From: Pseudoneurospora amorphoporcata
Lineage: Eukaryota > Ascomycota > Sordariomycetes > Sordariales > Sordariaceae
Length of the DNA: 41,700 nt
Assembly (NCBI GenBank): GCA_033297205.1
Contig: MU859307.1
Location: 1 to 41,700 of the forward strand
Direction of reading: 5' to 3'
Shown here: positions 1 to 10,645 of the stretch, piece by piece
How the letters are laid out: every line of letters begins with the position of its first letter
How positions within the stretch are numbered: the stretch's first letter is position 1
Made by a program: the position numbers and the translations under genes
The notes under the pieces: generated by a model
What the model was told of the DNA's origin: nothing
The model's database searches: none
Seen by the model: only the letters and a program-made list of their open reading frames with translations

Positions 1-691
1 TCTTAAGGGTATAGTCCATATCGTCAGGGAACCATTGTCCCTGGAGGCTGGCACCAGTAAAGATGACAACAGGTGTTAACCGCGTGCCTTCGGCTGTGCC
101 TGCCTCGATTATAGATACCCAGGTTGTTACATCAGTTGATGTTAGGTATGCTTTCTTTGTTAGAACGGTCCCAAGCACTTTGCCATCCTTAGATTCCAAC
201 TCCTGAAGACCATGTTCATCCATATTAGCAATGTTGGCTGGGATAATACCCTTGTCGTGAATCTGGGCTTCCAAAAGGTCGAAGAACTTCGTGAAGGCTT
301 CCTGGGTAGACCCTCTGACTCTGGCGGACTCGAGTGGCTTCGAAAGTTTGGTCCTGATGGCGGGATTTCTCTTCAGAAATCGGTCTATCCATCGTGCTCC
401 CAGAGGGTCAGTATCATGGCCTTGTTTAAGGATGGCTGAGGCGAAGCCTGATACCTGACGACGGTTGGGAGCACGGCCAGCCTTCTCCTCATTCAGTATC
501 CAGTCGCATAGGAAGCTTTCTTGGGTTGGCGATAGCCTCTGGGTGTCGACTTTCGCGTCGCGCTTGGTAGGACGGCCTTTAACACGGTTGCCAAGGATAG
601 ACCGAGGAATCCCATACTTCTTGGCCGCTGCACGTTGGGAAAGTCCGCCGTGAATGTCATCGAGGGCTTGCTGAAGCAAAGACGAGCTCAT
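1..691 (-). CDS. Fot1/pogo-like DDE transposase, N-terminal part (cut by window edge)
   Basis: The minus strand is open from the ATG at 691 to the window edge, 230 codons without a stop. Residues 7-33 form a Psq-type helix-turn-helix (SQRAAAKKYGIPRSIL). Residues about 56-120 form a CENP-B/Tc5-type helix-turn-helix (CDWILNEEKAGRAPNRRQV, then WIDRFLKRNP). From about residue 130 the DDE_1 catalytic domain begins, with the first catalytic Asp in NMDEHG (D158), followed by a typical strand LTPVVIFTGA and WFPDD. This order is diagnostic of Fot1/pogo class II transposases, which cut and paste elements flanked by TA. The remaining catalytic acids and the other terminal inverted repeat lie outside the window, so I cannot say whether the copy is complete. 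No disabling change is visible in the part seen. Confidence 0.9.
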   Translation of the reverse strand, partial: MSSSLLQQALDDIHGGLSQRAAAKKYGIPRSILGNRVKGRPTKRDAKVDTQRLSPTQESFLCDWILNEEKAGRAPNRRQVSGFASAILKQGHDTDPLGARWIDRFLKRNPAIRTKLSKPLESARVRGSTQEAFTKFFDLLEAQIHDKGIIPANIANMDEHGLQELESKDGKVLGTVLTKKAYLTSTDVTTWVSIIEAGTAEGTRLTPVVIFTGASLQGQWFPDDMDYTLK

Positions 692-1826
692 TGCGATAGA
701 AATCAATCAAAACGATAGTGTTTTGGTAGAGTTGTTGTGGTTGGGAGAAAGAAGGTGGTGATGCGAAAGGAGGGGAAAACGCGATGCAACATGGCTGCAT
801 TGTGGGGGGTGGCCAGTTGTGGGGTCGTGACTGGTAGTAGGTAAGGTCTAGGATTATATTGTGGTGGAAATATTTTTCTCCAACTTCAACCCAAGAAAGA
901 GACTGCGTGTTCCTAACTATATAGGTACTTGCCGGATTTCAAAGCAGCGGAGAAAGCAAAACTTTGAGCCAGCAGTGCAGGAACATCCTAGGGCTTGTCA
1001 ATGAAAGGAGTGCTACTGCGATTGCAATGCTTAAGATTACCTACCGACGTGGACAGGCTTCAACACAATCAACTCCTCAAGTTGAAGATTTGGATGCCAA
1101 CCTTACAAGACTCGTACCATTCAGTTGTACTTTGCTTCGCATCCACATAGATACCTCTAATATTTTTATTTGTCCATAGCAGAGCTCATTCACTCAGCAT
1201 TGGTGTTCTATGCTATTGCTTTTTGTGGGTTATTTATACCTTTTTAACTTCATGAACACCTAAACATGTCCATGGCACCCACTTTTCAACTCCAATTGCA
1301 CCGACCTCAACATCCCATTTTCATTTAATCCGACCTCATCAACCTTGACAGCACCAAAGCACTTCTAGGCAAAATTCAAGCAAACAACTACACTGTTTCT
1401 ACTACCTCAACGACACAGCGAGCGCATAATAATACTCGCCTACCGCCCTAGCAAATAAATTAGGTAGAGGTATACAAACCGCTTTACCATACAATACATG
1501 TACTACAACTTTCGAAACCACCCGCCTTTTTATTCTAGGTATTTCTCCGTCCTTATTAATATTACTACTGCCTACTATTTCTTTCTTCCTACCCAAATCT
1601 CTTTCTACTTTAACTTTTACTCGCGCCCGGGCGTGAGACGACCAGTCAAGTGCGACTGCACCAGTCGGGACACTGGACATAGACATGGTGAGCAGTCACT
1701 TTCGGGCACCGTAACAAGTATTAATACCCGTCACGGCCTTGGCTGCTCCAAGCTCTCTTCTTCTTAGATTATCACAATACACATCATCACAAGCTCTTCT
1801 TCTTGCTGGCCTTCGTGCATCTAATA
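692..1826. other. 5' flank of the transposase and intergenic DNA
   Basis: No convincing gene is seen. The short open frames on both strands between 964 and 1767 overlap each other antisense and look compositional. The terminal inverted repeat of the transposon should lie here, but its partner is outside the window and I could not delimit it. A pyrimidine-rich tract (CTCTTCTTCTT) precedes the next possible gene at 1827. Confidence 0.5.
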
Positions 1827-2396
1827 ATGGTGCCCAATAACAGGCGCACCAGGGACGCGCTCAGCGCGATCACAAAGGCGAGAGGAACAGGCGCTTCGAA
1901 GGGCATTGACGACGCCATATCAACCGGAGTGTTGAGGCCGATCAGCCACATTATGGTAAAGGCAGCCCACTACGTGATGACTGCGACCAGGTACGCCAAG
2001 CACGAAAGTTGGTTGAACTCGTTGAGCAACGCTGGTCTGGGGTCCATGATCGAGAAACAGGGCGCGCGTGTCTATCCCGGTAACTCCTTCGCTATCCTCG
2101 CGCGATGGGATAACGGGATTGAGCCTGATGTGAGCGACGTGCTGAACCGAATGCTGAATGTCATTGTGGACGACACAATTCACATCTACAATGACAACAA
2201 ACCCGAGGAGGCGCGGCTGATCGACATGCATGGCGACTTGCTGGTGCGTTTATCGTTGGGCGGTTTATTACTATGCTCCTTCTTTGCGACTGGGGACTAT
2301 TCCGTATATCCATATCGGATAGGGACTCTAAGTTCTTATCCGCGGTATGGAAGGCGGTATACTACTACTACTAAGCATAGCAGAACCTTCATCTGA
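1827..2396 (+). CDS. Hypothetical protein, possibly a gene fragment
   Basis: This is an open frame of 189 codons from the ATG at 1827, after a CT-rich stretch and an upstream in-frame TTG. Residues up to about 138 look like a real protein, with varied amino acids and segments such as ILARWDNGIEPDVSDVLNRM and NKPEEARLIDMHGDLLV. After that the frame enters low-quality sequence with a run of ACT codons. A GTGCGT donor right after GACTTGCTG (about 2242) could end an exon, with a CTGAC-type branch site near 2421 and a CAG near 2475, but no good following exon is apparent. I do not recognise the family. It could be a single-exon relic or the first exon of a decayed gene. Confidence 0.3.
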   Translation: MVPNNRRTRDALSAITKARGTGASKGIDDAISTGVLRPISHIMVKAAHYVMTATRYAKHESWLNSLSNAGLGSMIEKQGARVYPGNSFAILARWDNGIEPDVSDVLNRMLNVIVDDTIHIYNDNKPEEARLIDMHGDLLVRLSLGGLLLCSFFATGDYSVYPYRIGTLSSYPRYGRRYTTTTKHSRTFI

Positions 2397-3634
2397 ACTA
2401 TTTTGTCTGCCTAAAACAAGGCTGACCGTTAGCCTACCGCATTTTCTCCTCATCCTGTCTTTCATTTCTACCAGGTACTTTCAACCCCGAAGTATAGAAA
2501 ATTCGTCTGAACGTGAATGATTTCCCACTTGAATGGAAGGATCCCCAGCAATATGTTAGTCGTATGATAACCTAGATGTATACCCACCTGGATACGACGC
2601 CTATATAGGAGTAAATCGATGATAGATGCGGACCTGGACATGAATATAGACCGATCCCGATGTGGCCAGCATTGCCGATGGGCGTTTAAACCGATTGCGC
2701 CAACACTGGAATTTGATACCGGGATACCTTATCGATATCGGTGCGCGGTGAATTCCAATGGGTTCCTGTTATAATGGCAGTCAGTTCCGATTGCGATTGC
2801 TGGGCGCGGATAGACTGAGTTATAAACCCGGCCTTTTCTACAATGGCGACTGTATACCTCGTACATGTAGTATGAGAGGCCTGGCACCAAGTCTACCAAC
2901 GCCAGGAATGTGCCGACCCCCTCGAATGGACTCGGCATTATATCATCCACAACCTGGACCTCCCCCTTGGCCGCCCACCGTATCTCTCGGTCCAGTCCAC
3001 CGACTGGAAATGAGGTAGGCTCAACTACCTACATCTACACGCCCAACTGCACTGGTTGCAGACAACCTTCTCTGGCTGGACTTGTGATCGTTCTAGTTTG
3101 TGTCAGTTCTAAGCTCTCGGGGGAGGTGGGAGTTCATAGTCTTCTTTTTCCCTCAATAAGAGATGTAATTCCGTCCCCGTTCTCTGCTTATGTTGGTCAC
3201 CGGGTTGAAGACATATTTGTAACTTTCATCCCAACTTCTAAGACGGCAGCCTATTCATTTCGTTTGCGCTGGAAGGCACGCCAGACACGTCGACGCCAGC
3301 CATCTAGAGTGCCCCTACATCGTCGAGTGTAATAAAGTTTGAAGTCTCGAGTCTTTCTCTCCTCCCCTTCTTCTTCTCTTTCCCTCTCCAACCACCAAGA
3401 TCTGATCACCAACGCACCACTTTCTCACGTCGTCGTAAGTAATACTCTGCTTGAGCTTCATGAGAAGCAAGCTTGAAGCCATACTAACCCAAGCAACACG
3501 CAAACCACTAGTTGAACGATCCATCTCTTGCCGTGTTTTTTTGTGTTGTTTTTCCAAGCAACACCACCAGACCACCAGACCACCACAACACCACCAGCAC
3601 CACAACCACAACCACAACAACCACCAACGACACC
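2397..3634. other. Intergenic region upstream of gene A
   Basis: No gene is supported. The last 300 bases become strongly CT- and then CA-rich (CACCACCAGACCACC-type repeats at 3560-3630), as is common in fungal promoters and leaders. Long proline-, threonine- or histidine-rich frames over 3315-3900 come from this simple-sequence leader and are not genes. Confidence 0.5.
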
Positions 3635-5472
3635 ATGGCCCCTCGTGCTGTCTCCCTTGGTGCTGTTGGTTCGGCTGCCCTCGCGGGTACCCCCCTCGCC
3701 GCGGCTCCTTCATTGGAGCAGCACCAACCGGGTGCTCGCGCCCCGGGGTGTGCTCCCGCTCGCGCGGGCGCGGCTGAGCAAGAAGATAACGACGACGACG
3801 ACACCGTCGAAAAGGTATGTACTCAAACTTCTCTTCACCTCATCTACCTCCGGCCTTATCCTTTACCCTTCACTTCCAAGTCCAGTCATTTGGAAGTGAT
3901 GGGAAAGTCAACCCTCGATATATTCATTAGTACCTGCAGAACAGTTCACTAACTCTTTCCTCCTCCATAGATGTTTGCGGACTTTTGGAGAGAGATCGAG
4001 GTAAGCCAGATCTGAGCCGGTTTCGAGACTTGATACCAAAGCCCCCCGTCCAACACCTAACCCCCTTTGTCTTTGCCTTTCTGCCTGTTGTCACTTCTCG
4101 GCCCCAACGACCCCTTTGCGAAGATTGAGACCGACGCCACAGCCTTTTGCGCGTTATTCTGCACTTTGAAGCAACCTGTGTTGCGAAGCTGAACCTCCTC
4201 GATGTTGTGAACCCTAGGGTACATGTACCATTCTAAAGGCGGGACATGGGGTTCCAATGCTGCTTGAAGTCGTTCCACGGCTCTTCGCTTTTGGGGCCCT
4301 TGGCGCGCAAGCTTTGATCAAGACCGGTGATCCTGACTGAACCTTTCAGAACCTTTGCTAACCTTTTAATTGTTCAACAGAGACCGGGCACCTCTCGTAT
4401 CTCCGGGGCTTCTAGCAGCAGCACCGCTGCCCACAACAACCTCCCTGCCGCCCCGCCCGCCCCCGATCCCGTCCCTCCTATCACTGAGGACACCGACGCG
4501 TCTGCCCAGCAGACGCAGCCCAACTCTTCCGTCTCAAGTGAGCAATCACCTCGAGCTCTGCCCTCGCTGGGTAGAGGACGATACACTTTGACGGCTTTCT
4601 CGTCGGGCGCAGTCGCAAGTGGTAGTGGCCTCCTCGCCGAGGTCGCTGCCACCTCTGCGGCCGCCCCGTCGCAGGACGAGTCAGGGGAGTCGTCACGGTT
4701 TATTGATGTTGGGTTCGATGGCTCGTTGTTGATGGGGGAGACGTTGGAGACTGGAACGGCGCGCATCGTCCAATGCGTACGGGCGCCGCAGGTGAGGGTG
4801 GTGCATGTGCCTGCTCGTCGCCAACAAGGCCAGGCCGAAGAAGGTAATGAAGAAGGAGAGGAACTGAGGAACGATGACGAGAGGGGTAGGGAGCTCGGTG
4901 GCGTTGCCCCAGGTCCCACAACCATGGACAGCGTCGACGAGGAGATTGAGTTTGATGACGATGACGAGGGCATGGAGGACCAGGCTGCCGAGGAAGCGGC
5001 CGCGCAAGCGGCTTGCGACCAACGCAGGAACCGACGCCTCGGACGGGCTGTGTTCACCGCCGAAGAAGTTCGGTCGTTTCAACGCCGCGGGTGGGCTCCT
5101 ACCCCTGAAGAGGTTCAGTCGGTTCAGTCCTTCCTCCCGTCTCCCAGTTCCTCTTCCGAGGACGGGGAGGCACCCTCAGATTCATCTCCTCCCTCGCACC
5201 CTGCTCCGTCCGTCACTGGTGCTACGGCTCCGGCGGCGGCTCCCGTCGTTCCCAGCTTGGGTTCACCGTCGGCTTCGGCTGGCCCCCAGGACTTCCTTGC
5301 GGTCCCTCATCCGAGGGTTCCACCTGTGAGCCACACTGCTGGTGTCGACCCCTACGACACCGGCGGTAACACTGTCCCAATCATGGCAGTGGGCGAGCAG
5401 GCGCTGGAAACGGTTCCGTATCACCCCGATACGGGTCACCGTGCCGCCCTTTCTGACGACGAGGAGCCCTAG
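3635..5472 (+). CDS. Gene A: acidic low-complexity protein of unknown function, 3 exons
   Basis: The ATG at 3635 has an ideal context (CACCATGGCC). Exons are 3635-3814, 3971-4000 and 4381-5472. Both introns are phase 0, with donors GTATGT and GTAAGC, branch sites CTAAC and GCTAAC, and acceptors CATAG and CAACAG. The product is 433 residues. Its first 25 residues are Ala/Leu-rich and could be a weak signal peptide. A ten-residue micro-exon encodes MFADFWREIE. The rest is Ser/Pro/Ala-rich with an Asp/Glu tract near residues 235-250 (DEEIEFDDDDEG), a short basic patch (RRNRRLGR, about 264-271) and an acidic C-terminus. I recognise no domain and assign no function. Pieces of this gene, including its intron 2 acceptor and 3' flank, recur scrambled at 27.7-29.1 kb, so the sequence is not unique in the genome. 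The gene model is firmer than any role. Confidence 0.72.
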
Positions 5473-6282
5473 GCAACTCGCTCGGAAGAAAGGTCTGAAT
5501 TTGGATTGCCATCTGGCAGCCTCTTCGGTCCTGCCGCTCTTAGAGGGCGTACGGCTAGGGGAAGACCCTCGAGTCTTCCGGACGTCAATAAGAGTGAAGA
5601 GGAGGATGGGTTGCCCGGACAGAGCAGTCAGCAGGCCGGCATGTGGCTGTTTCGAAAGGTTGACGGGGGGAGGATTAGAAGGGAAAGGATGGGGGAAATG
5701 GCTGGGTTTTTGTGTTTTCTGCAGAGTGTGGGTTCCTCTTCGACCTACATCCACGAAGCTCCAAGTGAAGAGATGGCGGAGGGGTTTGGGTTTGGGATTG
5801 GCGTTTGTGGTTTGGCTTGGCCTGGGTTTGGGCACGGGACGGCGCGTGGGTTTTGTTTTCTCTCTGGATGGCGCTAGGTGTTTGGCGTGGGTCTCATTCT
5901 CTTACCATTCAATGATACCCCTGGGTCTTTTGCTTCCTGCATTTTTCCTTGGACTCTTTCGAAGCCAAGGCAAGAACAATCAAACTCTGTGCCGGCCTCC
6001 ATATCCCTCTTTTTCTTGCATCCATCTGCTGCGTGAAGGGGAGAGAAATATGCAGATCTGAGACCGCGCGACACGATCGGAAACACCTATACTGGACAAG
6101 GAAAAGAAATAAAGCAGGCATTGAACGCACGGCCAGCTTCACTGAAACGGCACAAAAGGGAAATAAGGAAGCCTGGCAACCTTGAATGCAACATTTTCTT
6201 TGAGGCCCAGACCCACCTCTATCCAACCTGGCCATATCCTCCTTCACCCAACACCTACTTCACCCCTTCACCAAGGGGCACC
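5473..6282. other. 3' flank of gene A
   Basis: The space lies between convergent gene A and the DUF1624 gene, and no gene is seen. Bases 5521-5608 are the source-like copy of a block found inverted at 29010-29099. G/T-rich repetitive DNA (GGTTTGGGTTTGGG type) occupies about 5780-5850. Confidence 0.6.
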
Positions 6283-7971
6283 CTAAAAGAACCTAAAAAT
6301 CGAATCCGGCCCTCTCCTCCTCTTGAACCCACCATACCACTTACAAGCCGGGTACAAAATCGCCAGAACCAACAACCAAAACCCAAAGAACACCCACAGA
6401 TTATCTACGCCCACAGCCGGCTGGCCCGGGTTCCACGGATCCGGGTGCGCCATCACATGTCCAAAGAAGTGCTTCGCGGGCCTAGCCAGCACGAACTGCA
6501 AGGTCAAATGGCCGACAAAGAAAAACAGGGCAGAGGTGCCAAAGACCAAGAGGGGATCAAACACAATTGTGGCCAAGCGGGGAGGGATAACACCAAAAAA
6601 GGCAAAGAGAAAGAGGTTGCCTGCCATGGTGAAGGCCCAGAAGGCCACGTCGGGCGGGTACTTGGTCACGTAGATGAAGGACCGCCAGGAGGCGAGGTAC
6701 TGGTTTTCGGGGCTGTCGGGCTTTGCGTGCTCGGGCATGTGGAGGCAGCCTTCGGAGAGGTTCCCGACGTGGAGGAAGCGCGTGCCGATGAAGACGATGG
6801 AAAAGGCGACGCCGGCGAGGAGGTTGCCTGTCATAATAGCCTTGGTGCTCCATGAGCGGGCGAGGATGATGCGGCCGGCTACGAGGCCGAGGATGGCGAA
6901 GGAGATCCAGGCCAAGGGGGGGAAGACGGACGTGATGCGCCACTCGGTGTCGAAGACGCGGTAGAACCAGATGCGAGCCCAGATCGTGTCGGGGAGTTTT
7001 GCAACGGGCTCGGCGCCGCAGTGGCCGTTAGTCGGGCTGAGTAGGATGTTCCACCAGATGGTCACGACTGCAAGGGCGGAGAGAAGCACGTTGTGGATAT
7101 GCCAGGAGATGTCGGCGGCACGGATGATGGCCCGGTCGGGGGCGATGTCCTCGACGCCCCGACGGTTAGCCAGGAGCGGCTCGGTGGCAGAGTCTTCCTT
7201 CTTCTCCGGGAGCACCTTGAGGATGATGAAGGCGAGCATCTTCTCTGTCTTGGCGGTCACAAGCCAGATCAAGCCCGAGAGGAGGTAGTCGACAGCCAAG
7301 GCAAACAAGACGATGTTGAGGAACCACGTATCTCCCAGGGTGATGCCCAGGCCCATGGTGATCATGACCAGGGTCAAGACGACGGCTCTCGTGAAGAAGT
7401 GCCAGGCCATCCGAGTTGTCGACCAGCCGAGGTTAGTTCGGGACCGACCGAAGTAGACGATGCCCATGCCGAGAAGAAAGGTGAAGCCCGGGGCACAGAG
7501 GTGGGTTAGCACTCGGATGTTGTGAGCAATGGGGCGATTCCATTCGTTAACGGGGACCGAGTCGTTCTCGCCATGGGGAGCGGTCCCGTGGTCCCATGAT
7601 TGCAAGGCCATGGAGTTGTGATCCAGAGCCATGAGGACGATCAACAGTCCTCTGAGTAGGTCGGGCGCAAGGGCGCGCGCGGTTGACTTGTGATGGCCAT
7701 CATGGCCCGATCTCAGGGTGTGTGTGAAGGAGCCATAGGTGTAGGAGCCATGTTGATGATGCTGGTTGGATTGAGACTCAAGAGCCGATGATTGTCCGTT
7801 CTGAGCATGCCACTCTTCGTCCGGGATGGGTTCGTGATCAAGAACTTGGAGGTCGGAGGATGCATCGCAGGCATCAGCAGCAAACGAGGTTTCTTGGACA
7901 GCAGGATCGGGTTGCTCTGGAATGTCGACCTGGCACGCCTGCCGGTTATGGACTTGGTCTTGCGTCTTCAT
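6283..7971 (-). CDS. DUF1624 / HGSNAT-like multi-pass membrane protein
   Basis: This is a single-exon gene of 562 residues starting at the ATG at 7971; the frame can be extended upstream only from a GTG codon. The first 95 or so residues are polar and His-rich, probably cytosolic and disordered. The conserved domain opens with LAPDLLRGLLIVLMALDHNS (about 101-120), the hallmark start of the heparan-alpha-glucosaminide N-acetyltransferase-like / DUF1624 family, and is followed by about ten hydrophobic segments. Animal relatives acetylate terminal glucosamine across the lysosomal membrane using acetyl-CoA. Whether fungal members do this is not known to me, so only membrane localisation and family are claimed. 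The gene converges with gene A on its 3' side and diverges from the alcohol dehydrogenase upstream. No lesion is seen. Confidence 0.85.
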   Translation of the reverse strand: MKTQDQVHNRQACQVDIPEQPDPAVQETSFAADACDASSDLQVLDHEPIPDEEWHAQNGQSSALESQSNQHHQHGSYTYGSFTHTLRSGHDGHHKSTARALAPDLLRGLLIVLMALDHNSMALQSWDHGTAPHGENDSVPVNEWNRPIAHNIRVLTHLCAPGFTFLLGMGIVYFGRSRTNLGWSTTRMAWHFFTRAVVLTLVMITMGLGITLGDTWFLNIVLFALAVDYLLSGLIWLVTAKTEKMLAFIILKVLPEKKEDSATEPLLANRRGVEDIAPDRAIIRAADISWHIHNVLLSALAVVTIWWNILLSPTNGHCGAEPVAKLPDTIWARIWFYRVFDTEWRITSVFPPLAWISFAILGLVAGRIILARSWSTKAIMTGNLLAGVAFSIVFIGTRFLHVGNLSEGCLHMPEHAKPDSPENQYLASWRSFIYVTKYPPDVAFWAFTMAGNLFLFAFFGVIPPRLATIVFDPLLVFGTSALFFFVGHLTLQFVLARPAKHFFGHVMAHPDPWNPGQPAVGVDNLWVFFGFWLLVLAILYPACKWYGGFKRRRGPDSIFRFF

Positions 7972-9043
7972 GACTGCTTGTAACGGCGTGAAAAGTGGAA
8001 GAGAGCAGGTGCAGTTGGGCAGCACAGTTGTGAGTTGGTTGTTAAACCCAAAACCAGAAGATTTGATGACATGTCAAATGTGGAGGTCGCGTGTGTTGTT
8101 TGCGATGAGGTCACTCCACTTTAAACGGACAGTGTTCCATGGCTGTCCTCTTCCTTGCCGCTGGGCCTATCATCTTTGTCGATGCGCTGTCACTCACTGT
8201 CATTTTAGCGGATGCTGGCTTTACTGTGCATGGATGCGCTAGGTGTTTCAAGCCTGCTGGTTTGTGGAGCCATGAGCACGCCCCTCCATCAGATCTGACT
8301 TGACAAATCGAGAAACCAACCGTTTTTCATATGCCAGTCCTGTCCGTTAACTCCGGTGCGCCTAGGCCAACAGCGATCGACTCTGGGGCAGCAGATCCTC
8401 TGTAAATCTGGGGCGTAACTCGGGCTCTCGGGGCCGTCCTTCCATCTCGTCGTTAACAAACATCTAAACACCCGCTGGGACACTCAAAGGGCATATACGC
8501 AAAAGGCTACTTGACGAGATAAATCCGCATACGAATCCTTTTTTAGTGATTCAGCTGCTGATAGCCTTCTCTTTGGAACATCAAGTTGTAACGTTCGCTA
8601 AAACATATAGAATTGCATTGGCAGCTCCTCCCCATGCTGTTAAGCGTCAACACTACTCCTTCCCCAGTGACATCCGGATCGGAGTCCGCGGATGATTTCT
8701 TCCATTATCCAATGTTATCCAAGGATTACCGATTATCTACTTTATCTCCGCCGTGTTAGTATCATCACCAGCGTGCCGCACGCCGAGATACGCTGCTTAC
8801 ACAAAAAGCCCCTTAACTCCGTGCCTTCAATGTCGGATCAACACCAAAGTCCGGCCACAGCACAGCAACAATGTCAACCCCGAGATGCCAGATTTTTTTG
8901 GATATATAATCCCGGGTTACCTGTCGTAAAGACAAAATGATTCTTCCCATCTTGTAAACAAGCACAAGAGCAATTGTCAACCTCTCACAGTGAACCACAA
9001 AATCTTACAACCTCAGCCAACAAACCACAACCACCACCAACAA
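7972..9043. other. Divergent intergenic region (DUF1624 / alcohol dehydrogenase)
   Basis: About 1.07 kb separates two divergently transcribed genes and must hold both promoters. A TATATAAT-like stretch lies at about 8902-8909, some 135 bases before the dehydrogenase ATG, and the leader after it is C/A-rich. No further gene is supported. Confidence 0.5.
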
Positions 9044-10129
9044 ATGTCAACCCCCACCCCCCAACTCCCCCAAACCTTCCGCGCCGCCCTCCTCCCCGCC
9101 CCCAACCAGCCTCTACAAATCCACACCCTCCCCCTCCCCACCCCGGGCCCCAACCAACTTCTAGTCCGCGTTCTCGCCTGCGGCGTCTGCGCAGGCGACG
9201 CCGTCGTTGCCACCGGTCTTCTCCCACAAACCTCCTACCCGACCGTGTTGGGGCATGAATTCGTCGGTAACGTCGTCGCCGTTGGCCCCGGCACGGCCTC
9301 TGACGTCTCCATGTCCTCCTCCGGTCCACAACATAAAGGCATTCAGGTAGGCGACCGCGTCGGAGGCGCCTGGCACGGCGGCCACGACGGCACCTGTCCC
9401 TCCTGCCTGCGCGGGTCTCAACAGACGTGTCCCAGCCAGCAAATCACCGGCGTAAACCACCACGGTGCTTACGCCGAGTATACCCTCCTGCGCACGCAAG
9501 CTGCGGTGCGGGTGCCGCGGGACATGGACCCCGCCTCGACTGCCCCCTTTCTCTGCGCGGGGCTGACCGTGTTCAACGGCATTCGGCGCATGGGGATCGA
9601 ACCGGGGAATGGATTTGTAGCCATCCAGGGTTTAGGGGGCCTGGGACACTTGGCTGTGCAGTACGCTAGAGCAATGGGACATCGGGTTGTGGCTGTTAGT
9701 CGAGACGAGAAGAAGAGGGAGTTTGCCATGAAGGAGTTGGGGGCGCATGAGTATGTTGCTGCTGATAGCCCGGGGGTTGCGGCGCAGAAGTTGACGGAAA
9801 TGGGCGGCGCGGCGTTGATTGTGAGTACGGCGCCGACGGCGAGCGCCTTCAAAGGGCTGGAGTATGGGTTGAGGACGGGAGGTAAACTGTTGTTGTTGGC
9901 GTGCGCAGGACCGGTGGAGATTGATACGACGGTGTTGGTGCTGAAGCAGTTGACGGTACATGGGTGGCCGTCAGGAACGCCGCTGGATGCGGAGGAGGCC
10001 ATTCAGTTTGCCAGGTTGCATGGGATTAGGTGCTTTATTGAAAAGTTCAAGTTGGACGAGGCGGATAGGGCGTTTGAGCTGATGAAGGCGGGGAAGCCAA
10101 AGTATAGGAATGTGTTGGTTATTGAGTAG
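9044..10129 (+). CDS. Zinc-dependent alcohol dehydrogenase (MDR superfamily)
   Basis: The ATG at 9044 (ACAAATGTC) was chosen because the upstream in-frame codon at 8990 is only GTG. The product is 361 residues in one exon. It has a GroES-like domain with catalytic-zinc ligands C46 (ACGVCAGD) and the H71-E72 pair (GHE). It then has a structural-zinc loop retaining C118, C121 and C129 (GTCPSCLRGSQQTC); the first of the usual four Cys is replaced in the segment HGGHDG, as in many fungal members from memory. A Rossmann domain follows with the dinucleotide motif GLGGLGHLAVQYA (about 186-198). The family oxidises alcohols or reduces aldehydes with NAD(P)H in the cytosol. The substrate cannot be read from sequence. 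GC-rich third positions suggest good expression. The gene converges with the MFS gene downstream. Confidence 0.93.
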   Translation: MSTPTPQLPQTFRAALLPAPNQPLQIHTLPLPTPGPNQLLVRVLACGVCAGDAVVATGLLPQTSYPTVLGHEFVGNVVAVGPGTASDVSMSSSGPQHKGIQVGDRVGGAWHGGHDGTCPSCLRGSQQTCPSQQITGVNHHGAYAEYTLLRTQAAVRVPRDMDPASTAPFLCAGLTVFNGIRRMGIEPGNGFVAIQGLGGLGHLAVQYARAMGHRVVAVSRDEKKREFAMKELGAHEYVAADSPGVAAQKLTEMGGAALIVSTAPTASAFKGLEYGLRTGGKLLLLACAGPVEIDTTVLVLKQLTVHGWPSGTPLDAEEAIQFARLHGIRCFIEKFKLDEADRAFELMKAGKPKYRNVLVIE

Positions 10130-10645
10130 AGGCGTTGAGACGAGATGCTTGGTCGTAGGGGATAGAAGTATCGATTCTCGGGTTAGCTTTACAGCGTATG
10201 CTATTCCGTCTTTCGTTTCCAGTATCTTCGGTTGTACGTGTTGTTAGAGTGCCGCTGAGTGATCAGGTTAATACATCCAGCCTCTCGAAGCACATGAACG
10301 CTGGAAAGCTTAGGCGCTAATGCTAATAGTAAAAACCTAGAATTTGGAGGCCGTCGGGTGAACGACTTACATTGACAAAGCCTGCAATAAAGCGGCTTTC
10401 GTTGTCGTGATGCTTCAAGCTATCAAAAAGGGGCAAGTAAATAAAGACAGACCAAGGGAGGCACTATTGGTGGGGTGCACTTATAAGAAAAGCGTGGTCC
10501 ACGCGGAGAAAATGCCTTATATGGTTTTCAAATCATGTATCAAGAAGTATATTGCTGTATCCAGCTTATAATATACCTTATCCAAACGTACATTTAAACA
10601 AGCTATTTCCGTGGGTGTATAATCGGCAATGAGTATATCGAAAGG
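10130..10645. other. Convergent intergenic region
   Basis: This stretch separates the 3' ends of the alcohol dehydrogenase and the MFS transporter. AT-rich stretches near 10540-10620 are plausible polyadenylation signals. Nothing else is seen. Confidence 0.5.

Noticed and set aside
3315..3899. Several Pro-, Thr-, His- and Val-rich frames on both strands
   Set aside because: They are produced by CCA/CAC simple sequence in the gene A leader and by exon 1 read in wrong frames.
5342..6061. Frame of 239 codons overlapping the gene A end
   Set aside because: It overlaps the supported exon 3 in another frame and continues through non-coding G/T-rich DNA.
6121..7509. Long plus-strand frames opposite the DUF1624 gene
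   Set aside because: They are antisense shadows of a GC-rich gene with a clear membrane-protein frame on the minus strand.
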